A stretch of 64,000 nt of DNA from Duganella sp. OV510 (GTDB lineage: Bacteria; Pseudomonadota; Gammaproteobacteria; Burkholderiales; Burkholderiaceae_D): the NCBI RefSeq assembly GCF_900100205.1, contig NZ_FNEQ01000005.1:310001-374000 (forward strand). The letters are read 5' to 3'. The position numbers and the translations under genes are program-made. Shown in pieces: positions 8,060-18,300 of this stretch (position 1 is the first letter of the stretch; the number at the start of each line of letters is the position of its first letter). The notes under the pieces were generated by a model. It was not told the origin of the DNA. It made no database searches and was given only the letters and a program-made list of their open reading frames with translations.

Positions 8060-9322
8060 ATGAATCGTGGTTTCTATACCATCATGGCAGCGCAGTTCTT
8101 TTCGTCCCTCGCGGACAATGCGCTGCTCTTTGTTGCGATTGACCTGCTGGTAAACATGCAATCTCCAGGGTGGATTACGCCACTCCTGAAGCTGTCATTT
8201 ACCCTCTTTTATGTGCTGTTGGCGGCATTTGTCGGCGCCTTTGCGGATTCGATGCCTAAAGGCAAGGTTATGTTCATCTCCAACCTGATCAAGGTTGGTG
8301 GTTGCCTGCTGATCTTCGCGCATGTCCATCCACTGCTGGCCTATGCCATCGTCGGTTTTGGCGCGGCGGTGTACTCGCCAGCCAAATACGGCATCCTGAC
8401 CGAACTGCTGCCTGCCGAAAAACTCGTCGCCGCCAATGGCTGGGTTGAAGGCCTGACCGTGCTGTCGATCATCTTCGGCACCGTCATGGGCGGTGCGCTG
8501 GTGGGCGATCGCCTGTCGTCGGTGCTGCTGGGCTTCGACCTGCCGCTGATCGATACCGGCATCGAGACGCCGACCCAGGCCGCGCTGTGCGTGGTGGTGG
8601 GCATCTACATGCTGGCGGCACTGTTCAATACGCGCATTCCTGACACCGGCTGCGTCTACGGCCACCAGGAGCGCAATCCGATCAAGCTGATTTCCGATTT
8701 CGCCAACTGCTTCAGCATGCTGTGGAAAGACAAGCTGGGCCAGATCTCGCTGGGCGTCACCACGCTGTTCTGGGGCGCTGCACAGACGCTGCAATTCATC
8801 GTGCTGGAATGGGCCAATCGCAAGCTGCACCTGACCTATGAACAGTCGACCAGCCTGGTTGGCGTGGTGGCGATAGGCGTGGCAGTGGGTGCAATTATTT
8901 CCGCGCGCAGCATCACCTTGCGCAAGTCGCTGTCAGTGATTCCTGTTGGGATTGCGATGGGCGTCATCGTCATGCTGATGACGCTGGTGGATTCGGTCAA
9001 GCTGGCCTATCCGCTGCTGATCCTGGTCGGCCTGCTGGGCGGCTTCTTCCTGGTACCGATGAACGCGCTGCTGCAACACCGCGGCCACGTGCTGATGAGC
9101 GCCGGTCACTCGATCGCGGTGCAGAACTTCAATGAGAACCTGTCCATCCTGACGATGTTGGCGATGTACTCGCTGATGCTGCGCATGCACCTGAACCTGG
9201 ACATCATCATTCTGCTGTTCGGCTTGTTCCTGGCAGGCACCATGCTGTACATCCTGCGCCGTCACCAGCAGAACCAGCGCGAGTTCGATTCGGTTTCGCT
9301 GATCGGCGAAGCCAAGCATTAA
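8060..9322 (+). CDS. lplT: Lysophospholipid transporter LplT
   Basis: 420 residues, an MFS-type inner membrane protein with about 11-12 hydrophobic segments. The start MNRGFYTIMAAQFFSSLADNA and the segment AAVYSPAKYGILTELLP are characteristic of LplT, which flips lysophospholipids inward for re-acylation. In enterobacteria lplT is paired with aas (acyltransferase); here no aas lies next to it. Confidence 0.93.
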   Translation: MNRGFYTIMAAQFFSSLADNALLFVAIDLLVNMQSPGWITPLLKLSFTLFYVLLAAFVGAFADSMPKGKVMFISNLIKVGGCLLIFAHVHPLLAYAIVGFGAAVYSPAKYGILTELLPAEKLVAANGWVEGLTVLSIIFGTVMGGALVGDRLSSVLLGFDLPLIDTGIETPTQAALCVVVGIYMLAALFNTRIPDTGCVYGHQERNPIKLISDFANCFSMLWKDKLGQISLGVTTLFWGAAQTLQFIVLEWANRKLHLTYEQSTSLVGVVAIGVAVGAIISARSITLRKSLSVIPVGIAMGVIVMLMTLVDSVKLAYPLLILVGLLGGFFLVPMNALLQHRGHVLMSAGHSIAVQNFNENLSILTMLAMYSLMLRMHLNLDIIILLFGLFLAGTMLYILRRHQQNQREFDSVSLIGEAKH

Positions 9323-9325
9323 TGC

Positions 9326-10333
9326 TTAAGCCGGCAGCGCCCCGTCCTGGCGGCGCTGCCTGGCTTGCTGGCGCCAGTCGTCGGGCACGACGAAGCCCCG
9401 GCGCTCTTCCACCAGCCAATCGCCCTTTTCGTTCAATGCCGCGATCATGACGGGCGCGCTGTGCGCCTGCAGCGTGGTCAGCAGCGCCTCATGGCTGATG
9501 CCTGCACCGGCCGCCAGCTTGAGTGGCGCCAGCCATTGCAGGCGCGGCATGATGGCGTACTGCTGCTGCGCAGGCAGGCTTTGCGCCTGCGTCTGCGTGA
9601 TCCAGAAGCCATGACAATGCTGCTGCGAGATGCCAGGCATCGGCTGTACACCGTCCGGGTAGAATAGCCAGCCTTTAACCAGTGCTTGTGCCCGCGCGAT
9701 TTCTTGCGGCACCAGCGCTTGCGCGACGGGATGCTGCGACAGCGATAGTTGCTTGTCGAAGATCTTGCGCATCTTGACGCCCAATGTGTCGGCGAGGTTG
9801 GGGCCGATCAGGCCGTTGAAGCCATCGGCGTTATCCAGCAGATAGAACTTGGTGGCGAATTCGATGTGGACCAGGTGCGCGTCCTCGCGCAGCAGGAAAT
9901 CGAATTCGCCGATGGTGTCGGTGCGGTCGGCGCGGACTTGCAGGCCGTGGGCGTAGAGCTGGCCTTGCTCGGCAAAGTAGAAAGCCATCAGCTTTTCAGC
10001 GTACAGGCCGAGACGCGAGTAGTGCTTGTCGCCAAGCGCGGCTTGCAGCGGCGACGGATCGTGCTCCAGCGCGGTCAGCCAGTCGGCGGTGGCCGGTGAC
10101 AGCGCGCCCAGCGAGGCGATGCGGCCTTGCCAGTGTGGCGCTTGCGGATCGAGCAGATCCGGCGCATCCAGCAGCCAGGCCAGCGCGCGGACGTGCGGAT
10201 TGCTCAGCTGCGGCCAGCGGCTTTCAAACTGCGCCTGATAATTGCTGATGCGGGCTGCGGCGGTGGCGGTGGCAGTCGGCCCGGCGGCGCCTGGCAGCAC
10301 CTCGGCGGGTGCGCCGGGCGGCTGGTCAGGCAT
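9326..10333 (-). CDS. DUF1853 family protein
   Basis: 335 residues, matching the DUF1853 family as I recall it. The centre reads GEFDFLL (Glu143, Asp145) followed by HIEFATKF (Glu158, Lys162), an acidic-acidic-Lys layout similar to PD-(D/E)XK nuclease folds, though the Glu-Lys spacing is not canonical. The start overlaps the end of the uracil-DNA glycosylase-like gene by 8 bases, placing it last in the tsaB-rimI-udg operon. Function is not established; a nucleic-acid role would fit the neighbour. Confidence 0.75.
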   Translation of the reverse strand: MPDQPPGAPAEVLPGAAGPTATATAAARISNYQAQFESRWPQLSNPHVRALAWLLDAPDLLDPQAPHWQGRIASLGALSPATADWLTALEHDPSPLQAALGDKHYSRLGLYAEKLMAFYFAEQGQLYAHGLQVRADRTDTIGEFDFLLREDAHLVHIEFATKFYLLDNADGFNGLIGPNLADTLGVKMRKIFDKQLSLSQHPVAQALVPQEIARAQALVKGWLFYPDGVQPMPGISQQHCHGFWITQTQAQSLPAQQQYAIMPRLQWLAPLKLAAGAGISHEALLTTLQAHSAPVMIAALNEKGDWLVEERRGFVVPDDWRQQARQRRQDGALPA

Positions 10334-11441
10334 GACTGGCTTTCGCCAGGCACAGATCAGCCCAGGCCTTTGCCTTGTCTTCCGGCTTGCGCAGCAGGTC
10401 GTCGGGATGATACGTGGCCACCACCTGCAACTGCTTGTAGCGCATCACCTGGCCGCGCGCGGCCGGCCCCATCATCAGGCCCTTGGCGGCGAACTGGCCG
10501 AAGGTCATGGCCATGGTGGCGCCGGTCAGCGCCAGCTCGCGGTCCAGGTATGGACGACAGGCGACGACTTCCTCGCCACTCGGATTGCGCTCAGGCGGAC
10601 GGCACTTGACCACATTGGTCACGTAGACGTCGGACTCCGGCGTCAGTTCGATGGCCTTCAGCATATTGTGCAGTAGCTGACCGGCTTCGCCGGTGACGGC
10701 TTGCACGTCCTGCTCATCGGCTGATGAGGGTGCGGCGGCGAAGGCGATCCAGGTGGCGTTTTCCGCGCCACGACCGTTGACGGCGGCGATCCGCGTTTCG
10801 CACAGCGTACAGCGCGTGCAGGACGAAACGGCAGCGCGCAGCGCCGGCCAATCCATCTGGGCGATCGCTTCATCGCTAACCGGGCCGGCCGGCAGCGCCG
10901 GTTCGGCAACTGGGCGATGTGCACGGGCCGGGTCCCCATGTGCCGGCTCGGCGGCTGGTCGCTGTGCGGGGGCGGCAGTTGGCGGCGGCATCGGCGCGTC
11001 GTCAAACCAGGCGGTATCCTCTTCCGGCGCAGGTGCCTCGGACGCCGTGCGTGAGACAGGTGCCGGCGCTGGGCGAGGTGGCGCCGGACGTGACGCAGGC
11101 GCGGCAGCGGGCGCCGGTGCGGGCGCATCGTCGAACCACGCGGTCGAATCATCATCCGTCGGCGCAGCGGCCGGCGACGCGGGAGGCGCTGGCCGCTCTG
11201 CAACCGGCGCCACTGGCAGACGCTCCGTCTGCGAGACGTTTGGCTGGAAGACGCCTGGTTCCGGGACGACAGGCTGCGGCGCCATCACTACTGGCGCTGG
11301 CGCCTCAACCACATCGCCATCGGCCAGCGCCTGAACCGCCTCAGCAAAACCATCGGACTCGGACGCATTGCGCAACTTCCATTGCACGCCTACCCCCATC
11401 TCCTGCAGAAACACCGCACTACGTGCCGACGACTGACTCAT
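10326..11441 (-). CDS. Uracil-DNA glycosylase superfamily protein with long Pro/Ala linker and altered motif 1
   Basis: 371 residues. Residues 1-40 form a short N-terminal segment, then about 130 residues of Pro/Ala-rich linker holding two copies of TAWFDDAP (residues 100-107 and 143-150). The C-terminal domain resembles family 4 iron-sulfur UDG: CTRCTLC plus the cysteines of NVVKCRPP and ACRPYL are the expected cluster ligands, and TYHPDDLLR is motif 2. Motif 1, normally GEAPG followed by FVG, reads AAAPS and VTG, so activity on uracil is doubtful. It follows rimI with a 4-base overlap. Confidence 0.8.
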   Translation of the reverse strand: MSQSSARSAVFLQEMGVGVQWKLRNASESDGFAEAVQALADGDVVEAPAPVVMAPQPVVPEPGVFQPNVSQTERLPVAPVAERPAPPASPAAAPTDDDSTAWFDDAPAPAPAAAPASRPAPPRPAPAPVSRTASEAPAPEEDTAWFDDAPMPPPTAAPAQRPAAEPAHGDPARAHRPVAEPALPAGPVSDEAIAQMDWPALRAAVSSCTRCTLCETRIAAVNGRGAENATWIAFAAAPSSADEQDVQAVTGEAGQLLHNMLKAIELTPESDVYVTNVVKCRPPERNPSGEEVVACRPYLDRELALTGATMAMTFGQFAAKGLMMGPAARGQVMRYKQLQVVATYHPDDLLRKPEDKAKAWADLCLAKASHA

Positions 11442-11911
11442 ATCCCAAATCGCATAACGATTGCGTCCTCGCGTTGCTGGTCAGCCGCCGGGTAATAACC
11501 CTTGCGCCGGCCTATCTGTTTGAATCCATAGCGCTCATAAATCTGCAGCGCCCGCGTATTCGACGGACGCACTTCCAGCAACACCGACTCCATGCCCAGG
11601 CCGCGCGAACAAGCCACCGCCTGATTCAGCAGGAAGCGTCCGAGCCCCTGCCCCTGCTTCGCCGCCGACACCGCGACATTCAGCAGGTGCGACTCATCCA
11701 CCACCGCCATCAGCAGGAAATAGCCGAGCAGCGTGCCATCGCGGTCGCGCAGCACCCAGGCCTCGTAATTGCTGCTGAGCGAATCGACAAAATTGGCCAT
11801 GCTCCACGGGTGCGGATACACGCTCTGCTCCAGCGCAAACACATCCTCCAGATCCGACGCCTGCATCGGCTCGTAATTGAGCCTGGCCAGATCCCACACC
11901 GGAGCCGTCAT
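11438..11911 (-). CDS. rimI: Ribosomal protein S18 alanine N-acetyltransferase RimI
   Basis: 157 residues, a GNAT acetyltransferase. The acetyl-CoA loop QGQGLGRFLL and the C-terminal VRPSNTRALQIYERYGFKQIGRRKGYY are typical of RimI, which acetylates the N-terminal alanine of S18. The start overlaps the tsaB stop by four bases (ATGA) and its own stop overlaps the next start by four, as in a tightly coupled operon. Confidence 0.93.
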   Translation of the reverse strand: MTAPVWDLARLNYEPMQASDLEDVFALEQSVYPHPWSMANFVDSLSSNYEAWVLRDRDGTLLGYFLLMAVVDESHLLNVAVSAAKQGQGLGRFLLNQAVACSRGLGMESVLLEVRPSNTRALQIYERYGFKQIGRRKGYYPAADQQREDAIVMRFGI

Positions 11912-12600
11912 GCGCCACCGTCCTTGGCGGCGGCCATGTCGCGGCGCTCGGCCTGCGTGTACGCCACCTTGTTACGCAGGTACAGAGGCTGCGCCTCGGC
12001 CGCCGTCACCGTGCGGCCGGCGGCAAAATCGATCGCCGCCAGTTGCGCGATCTGCTCCGCATGCGGCATCACCTCGGCAAAGCCGCCGACCGGGAAAGCT
12101 TCTGCATAGGCCGACAAACCATTCCCGCACAGAACCGGCGCGCCTTGCGGCTTGACGTCGGCCGGCGCGGTCAGGACCGCCGGCAGCACCGCCACCGGCG
12201 CGCCATTTTCAAAGCGATACTGCGCCCAATAGACTTCGCTCATGCGCGCATCCAGCACCACCAGCACCTCGCTGGCGCCGTGCTGCTGATGGCAAGCCAG
12301 CGCCATCGCATCCAGGGTCATCACCGGCACCGCCGGCAGCTTGCCGCCAAACGCCAGCCCCTGCGCCACGCCGCATGCCGTGCGCACGCCGGTGAACGAG
12401 CCGGGACCAGAACCAAACGCGACGGCATCGCAATCGGCCAGTGCAATGCCGGCTTCGGCCAGCAGTTCCTGAATCATCGGCAGCACGGCCTGGGAATGGG
12501 TACGGACGCCGCTGGAGACACGGCTAATGACGGCATCGCCCCGCAGCAAGGCGCAGGAGGCGGTTTCGGACGAGGTTTCAATGGCAAGAATAATAGGCAT
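11908..12600 (-). CDS. tsaB: tRNA threonylcarbamoyladenosine biosynthesis protein TsaB
   Basis: 230 residues. ASKHA-fold start ILAIETSSETASCALL and the GSGPGSFTGVRTACGVAQGLA motif identify TsaB, the scaffold partner of TsaD in making t6A37 of tRNA. First gene of the tsaB-rimI-udg-DUF1853 operon; the order tsaB-rimI is common in proteobacteria. Confidence 0.95.
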   Translation of the reverse strand: MPIILAIETSSETASCALLRGDAVISRVSSGVRTHSQAVLPMIQELLAEAGIALADCDAVAFGSGPGSFTGVRTACGVAQGLAFGGKLPAVPVMTLDAMALACHQQHGASEVLVVLDARMSEVYWAQYRFENGAPVAVLPAVLTAPADVKPQGAPVLCGNGLSAYAEAFPVGGFAEVMPHAEQIAQLAAIDFAAGRTVTAAEAQPLYLRNKVAYTQAERRDMAAAKDGGA

Positions 12601-12693
12601 CCCGTATTTTAACCCGGCGCGCTAACAGGCGCGAGTCTGCGCGGAAGGGTAGAATACGCGCTTTGACGCTGAGCGCGCTATTTGACCTCACCC

Positions 12694-13110
12694 ATGGCCA
12701 GTTTGACCCTGAACTCCGAAAACCGCGAAGAAGTGGCTGCCGCCCTGGCTGGCGACCGCTGGATCGTAGCGTGCCTGTGCGCCGCCTGGTGCGGCACCTG
12801 CGCCACCTACCGCGCCACCTTCGACGAGCTGGCGGCGCGCCACCCGGACAAATTCTTCCTCTGGATCGACATCGAAGACCAGGCCGACGTAGTGGGCGAC
12901 CTGGACGTGGAAAACTTCCCGACCTTGCTGATCCAGCACCACGAGCTGGTGGCCTTCTTCGGCACCATGCTGCCGGACGCCGGCGTCGCCCACCGCCTGC
13001 TGCAATCGACATGCGCGCAAAGCGACGAGGAACTGCAACAAATCACCGCCAACAACGCCGAGCGCGCCGCCTGGCAGCGCACCAGCAACCTGCGCACCCT
13101 GCTCCGCTAA
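12694..13110 (+). CDS. Thioredoxin-like protein
   Basis: 138 residues from the ATG at 12694 (an upstream TTG at 12682 is possible). The redox motif is WCGTC and the cis-proline loop is ENFPTLLI, so the thioredoxin fold and active site are intact. No signal peptide or membrane segment, so probably cytoplasmic. The middle of the motif (Gly-Thr) differs from thioredoxin 1 (Gly-Pro), so it is a thioredoxin-family protein of unknown partner. Its end overlaps the convergent oxidoreductase gene by 4 bases. Confidence 0.85.
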   Translation: MASLTLNSENREEVAAALAGDRWIVACLCAAWCGTCATYRATFDELAARHPDKFFLWIDIEDQADVVGDLDVENFPTLLIQHHELVAFFGTMLPDAGVAHRLLQSTCAQSDEELQQITANNAERAAWQRTSNLRTLLR

Positions 13111-15380
13111 AGTTTTAGCGGCAGGCTGCGCAGGCGCTTGCCGGTGAGTTTGAAGACGGCGTTGGCCACCGCCGGGGCGATTGGCGGCGTCGCCGGTTCG
13201 CCCATGCCTTCGGGATGCGCAGTGCTGGCGATGATGATGGTTTCCACTTCCGGCGCCTGGTTCAAGCGCACCACCGTATAGTCGTGGAAGTTGCTCTGCT
13301 CGATCTTGCCATCCTTGATCGTGGCGGCGCCGTACAGTGCTGCCGACAGGCCAAAGATCACGCCCGATTCGGCCTGCTGCGCGATGATGTTGGGATTCAC
13401 CGCCAGCCCGCAATCCACCGCGCACACCACCCGGTGTACGCGGATTTCCGTCCCATCCACCGACACTTCCGCCACCTGCGCGACAATCGTGCCGAACGAC
13501 TGGTGCAGCGCCACGCCGTGCGCCCGGCCTGCCGGCGCGACACCGGCCTTCTTCACTGCGGCATCCAGCACTGCCTGATGGCGCGGATGCTGGCGCAGCA
13601 GTTCGCGGCGAAACGCCACGCTGTCCTTGCCCGCCGCATGCGCCAGCTCGTCGATGAAGCTCTCCTTGAAGAAGGCATTGTGCGAATGCCCGACCGAACG
13701 CCAATACCCCAGCGGCACCGCGCTATCCACAATCACATGGCGGATGCGCTGGTTGGCGAAGTGGTACTGCATGTCGAACTCGCCCTCGGCGGTGGTCTTG
13801 TCCGGCCCGCCAGCCGGCAGGCCAAGGTTACGCTTGAAGAACTGGTGCGAGATCGAACCGCTGGCCGACTTGTTGTCGTAGCCAAGCACATTGCCCGTCG
13901 CATCCAGCGTGGCGCTGAAGCGCGCCAGTGCCGCCGGGCGGTACACGTCGTGCGTGGTGTCGTCCTCGCGCGACCAGATCATCTGCACCGGATGGCCATC
14001 CGCCTGCTTCGCAATCGCTACCGCCTGCGCGACCATGTCGACATCCAGCCGCCGCCCGAAGCCGCCGCCCAGCAGCGTGACCTGTAGTTCAACGTCTTTT
14101 GCCGCCACACCGCCAACCTTGGCCGCCGCATCCACCGCGAAGCCCGGCGATTGCGTCGGTGCCCATACGCGCACCTTGCCGTCCTTGACTTGCGCAGTGC
14201 AGTTGACCGGCTCCATCGCCGCATGCGCCAGATAAGGTGCGCGGTATTCCGCCTTCACGCTTTGGGCGACTCCAGCCGCCCGGCCTTCCACCGCATCCAT
14301 ATCGCCCGCCTTGTAGTAGGCGTAGCCGTCTTCCCGATCCAGCTTCGCGGCGAAATCCGTATAAATGGCGTCATTCGACAAACCGGCCAGCGGGCCGTCA
14401 TGCCATTGGATCTCCAGCGCCAGCGCGGCCTGCTTCGCCTGCCAGTAGCTGTGCGCGATCACCGCGACGCCAGCACCGGCGCCAGTCTGCGCCGGCAACG
14501 CATGCGAATAATCGACCACCTTGACCACGCCCGGCATTTTCAAGGCCGTCACGCTGTTGACACTGGCGACCGTGCCGCCTATCACCGGCGACATGCGCAC
14601 CGCCGCATACAGCATGCCCTGCGGCCGCACATCGATGCCGAAGATGGCCGAGCCATTCACCTTGGACGGCGTATCGCGGCGCGGCTGCGGCTGGCCGATC
14701 AGGCGGAATTCCTGCGGCGTCTTGAGGCGCACCGCGTCCGGCCTGGCGTCGACCGCACGCGCGGCCAGCGCGCCATAAGCCAGCCTGCGGCCATCGGCAT
14801 GCACCACGAATCCCGCTTCGGTGCGGCAATCGGCCGGACGTGCCGACCATTCGGCGGCAGCAGCAGCAACCAGCATGGCACGCGCAGTGGCGCCGGCTTC
14901 GCGCATCGGCTCCCACGCATCCTTCACGCTGGACGAGCCGCCAGTAATAATCAATCCCAGTTCGCGCGCGACCTTGCCGACGATCCAGCTGACCGTGGCT
15001 TTCAAGCGTCCCGTATCATCAGGGTGGAACGGTAGCCCGTCCTTGAGCATGGCGATATTGCCGAAGATTTTGTCGATCGGCGCCTGCATCACGCGCACAG
15101 CGGACAGCGGCACATCCATCTCTTCCGCCACCAGCATCGGCAAGGCGGTGTAGACGCCCTGCCCCATTTCGCTGCGCGGCACAGCAACGGTGACCGTGCC
15201 ATCCGGCGCCAGTCCCACCCAGCCATTCAGCGCGACACTGCCGCCGCTGAGCGGCAACGGCTCGGATGAATTCAGGCGCTGGCGCGGCGGCATCACGCCC
15301 CAGCCGACCACCAGCGCCCCCGTCACCGCCAGGCCGCCCAAGATAAAGCGGCGGCGCGATGTGCTCTTCGCTCTTTGCAT
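13107..15380 (-). CDS. Molybdopterin-dependent oxidoreductase large subunit, IorB/xanthine dehydrogenase family
   Basis: 757 residues. The N-terminus carries a Tat signal (TSRRRFILGGLAVTG). The body follows the beta subunit of isoquinoline 1-oxidoreductase-type hydroxylases: GTVTVAVPRSEMGQGVYTALPMLVAEE, LLGGGFGRRLD, and near the end MGEPATPPIAPAVANAVF, which contains the expected catalytic glutamate. Such subunits oxidise aldehydes or N-heterocycles at a molybdenum cofactor and need a small 2Fe-2S partner; no such gene is next to it here. Substrate unknown. Confidence 0.88.
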   Translation of the reverse strand: MQRAKSTSRRRFILGGLAVTGALVVGWGVMPPRQRLNSSEPLPLSGGSVALNGWVGLAPDGTVTVAVPRSEMGQGVYTALPMLVAEEMDVPLSAVRVMQAPIDKIFGNIAMLKDGLPFHPDDTGRLKATVSWIVGKVARELGLIITGGSSSVKDAWEPMREAGATARAMLVAAAAAEWSARPADCRTEAGFVVHADGRRLAYGALAARAVDARPDAVRLKTPQEFRLIGQPQPRRDTPSKVNGSAIFGIDVRPQGMLYAAVRMSPVIGGTVASVNSVTALKMPGVVKVVDYSHALPAQTGAGAGVAVIAHSYWQAKQAALALEIQWHDGPLAGLSNDAIYTDFAAKLDREDGYAYYKAGDMDAVEGRAAGVAQSVKAEYRAPYLAHAAMEPVNCTAQVKDGKVRVWAPTQSPGFAVDAAAKVGGVAAKDVELQVTLLGGGFGRRLDVDMVAQAVAIAKQADGHPVQMIWSREDDTTHDVYRPAALARFSATLDATGNVLGYDNKSASGSISHQFFKRNLGLPAGGPDKTTAEGEFDMQYHFANQRIRHVIVDSAVPLGYWRSVGHSHNAFFKESFIDELAHAAGKDSVAFRRELLRQHPRHQAVLDAAVKKAGVAPAGRAHGVALHQSFGTIVAQVAEVSVDGTEIRVHRVVCAVDCGLAVNPNIIAQQAESGVIFGLSAALYGAATIKDGKIEQSNFHDYTVVRLNQAPEVETIIIASTAHPEGMGEPATPPIAPAVANAVFKLTGKRLRSLPLKL

Positions 15381-15398
15381 ACGCGTCTCCTGCTATTT

Positions 15399-18300
15399 TT
15401 ATTTCTGCCAGCGGCTGAATATATCGTCCGCCAGCAGCGGACGGCTATAGAAATAGCCTTGTGCCAGGTTGCAGCCATGGCGCAGCAGGAACGCCGCCTG
15501 CTCCTCGGTCTCCACGCCTTCCGCAATCACCGACAGATTCATGCTCTTGCCCAGCTGGATAATCGCGATGGCGATCGCCTCGTCATTGACATCCGTGGAG
15601 ATGTCCTTGATGAAGGAGCGGTCAATCTTCAGCGTCTGCACTGGCAACTGCTTCAAGTAAGCCAGCGACGAATAGCCGGTACCGAAATCGTCAATCGCCA
15701 GCGCCACGCCGATCGAGTGCAGGTCATTGATGAAGACCATGGCGTCGCCGGTATTCATGATCACCGACTCGGTCACTTCCAGTTGCAGGCGTTGCGGCTC
15801 CAGGCCGGTGTCGCGCAGGATATCGGCCACCATGTTGACGATGGAGCCACGCTCGAACTGCTTGGCCGACAGGTTGACTGCAATCTTCGGCACATGCAGG
15901 CCGGCCTCCTGCCAGCGCACCATCTGGCGGCAGGCTTCGTGCAGCACCCACTTGCCCAGCTGGTTGATGAAGCCTGTGTCCTCGGCCAGCGGGATGAAAC
16001 GGATCGGCGGGATCAGGCCCAGCTCCGGATGGTTCCAGCGCACCAGCGCCTCCACGCCCACGAGGCGGCCGGTGTCGATTTCCACCTGCGGCTGATAATT
16101 AAGGAAGATTTCTTCCTTCTCGATCGAGCGGCGCAGATAGGTTTCCAATCGCAGGCGCTCGACGCCCTCGCCCATCATGAACGGCGCGTAGAAACTGAAA
16201 CCATTGCGGCCGCGCGCCTTGGCCTGGTACATGGCCACGTCGGCGTTACGGATCAACATATTCAGGTCGGTCGCATCATCCGGGAACAGCGAGATGCCGA
16301 CGCTACAGGTGACGAACAATTCGTGGCCGGCCACCATGAATGGCTGCTCGAACATCTGCACCAGTTTTTCGGCGACCTGGCTGGCGCCGTACTGGTTTTC
16401 GATATTCTCCAGCAGCACGATGAATTCATCGCCACCGAGGCGCGCCAGTGTATCGCCTTCGCGGAGGCGGTCCTGCAGCGCCTTGGCCACCTGCTTCAGC
16501 AGCTCGTCGCCGATATGGTGGCCGAGCGTGTCGTTGACGTTCTTGAAGCGGTCCAGGTCAATGAACAGCAGCGCCAGCTGCTCGCCTTCGCGCGAGGAGC
16601 GTTGCAGCGCGTGTTGCAGGCGGTCGTTGAACAGCAGGCGGTTCGGCAGCGCAGTCAATGGATCGTGGTGCGCCAGGTGGTCCAGCTTCTCCTGCGATTC
16701 CTTGACCTTGGTGATGTCGCTGAATACGCCGACGTAGTGCGTGGCCTTGCCGCGCGGGTCGCGCACCGCGCTGACCGTCAGGAATTCCAGATACAGTTCG
16801 CCGTTCTTGCGCAGGCTCCACAGCTCGCCGCGCCAGAAGCCCTGGTCCAGCTGCTCCTGCCACATCGCTTCGTAGAACGATGGTTCGTGGCGGCCGGAGC
16901 GCGTCAAGGTGCGGTCCTTGCCCAGCGCCTCGGCCTCGGTGTAGCCGGTGATCTGCGTGAAGGCCGGGTTGACGGCAACGATGGTGCCGCTGGCGTCCAG
17001 TACCACCACGCCATCGGCAATGTGCTCGATGACGGTGGCCGACAGGCGCAGCTTTTCTTCCGCTTCCTTGCGCGCGGTGATGTCGGCAAATACCCAGATG
17101 CTGCCCTCGTTGGCGCGGCTGTGGTCGAGCGCATAGCCGCTGACCAGGCACCAGAACACGCTGCCGTCCTTGCGGCGGTACAGCCGCTCTTCATTGAAGT
17201 ACTCGCCGCCCGACAGCGACGGATACTGGCGCGCGCCAGACGATTCAAAGTCGAAGGTGTCGAGGAACATGATGGCGGTCGAGGCGCCGGACATCTCGCC
17301 TGGTTCATAGCCGAACAGTTCCTCGCAACGGCGATTGACCGACACGATGCTGCGGTTACGCACGAACATCACGCCAAACATCACGTTGTCCAGAATCGCG
17401 CTCTGCTCGGCCAGCAAGGCTTCGATGCGCATTTCATTGTGCTTGCGCTGGCTGATGTCGGAGATGATGCCATCCACCCACGGCGCGTTGCGCTCGCCGT
17501 CCGGCGGCTGCGGCTGGCCGTTCTCCTGCACCCAGCGCTCGCCGCCGCCGGCGTCCTGGATGCGGTATTCAACTTCATACGACTGGCCGTCGCGGATCGC
17601 CTGCGTCACCACGCGGCGCTGCTTCTTGCGGTCTTCCGGCGCAATCAGGTTGGTCCACGAGTGGGTGGTGCTGCGCATGAACTGCGTCGCCGAATAGCCG
17701 GAAATGTCCTCGATCGCATCGGAGACAAAATCGATCGGGCCATCCGGGCGGAAGCGGAACACCGCGCCCGGCACCTGCGTGACGATGGTGCGGAAGCGCT
17801 CTTCGCGCTGGCCGATGTCCTCGAACAGGCGCTTGATCGCCACCCGCATCTGCTCCAGCTGCTGCGCCAGGCGGCCCAGTTCATCCGTGCCCTTGACGTC
17901 CAGCCGCGTTTCAAAGTCGCCGTGCGACAGGCGGTCGGAGAAGCGCATCAGCTTGCGCAGCGGTTTGATCAACCGCGAATTCAGGAACAGCACGATCAGC
18001 AGCAGCGACACCATCAGCTGCGCCGCCAGCACGAACACATACGACAGCTGCTTCTCGCGCAGCTCCTGCTGGCTGCGGGCGTCATCCATTTCGACCATGA
18101 TGCGGCCGATGCGCTCACCGCGCACCAGGATCTCGCGCTCGGCACGATACACGTTACCACTGGCCACGCGCGGCGAACGCACGTGCATGAACTGGGTATC
18201 GGCCTGGCCGACCACCTGCACCTGCAACACCGAACGGTCGCGCATCACCGATTCGACCAGCGAATGGGCCGATTCGGCATTCATATTCCACAGGGATTCC

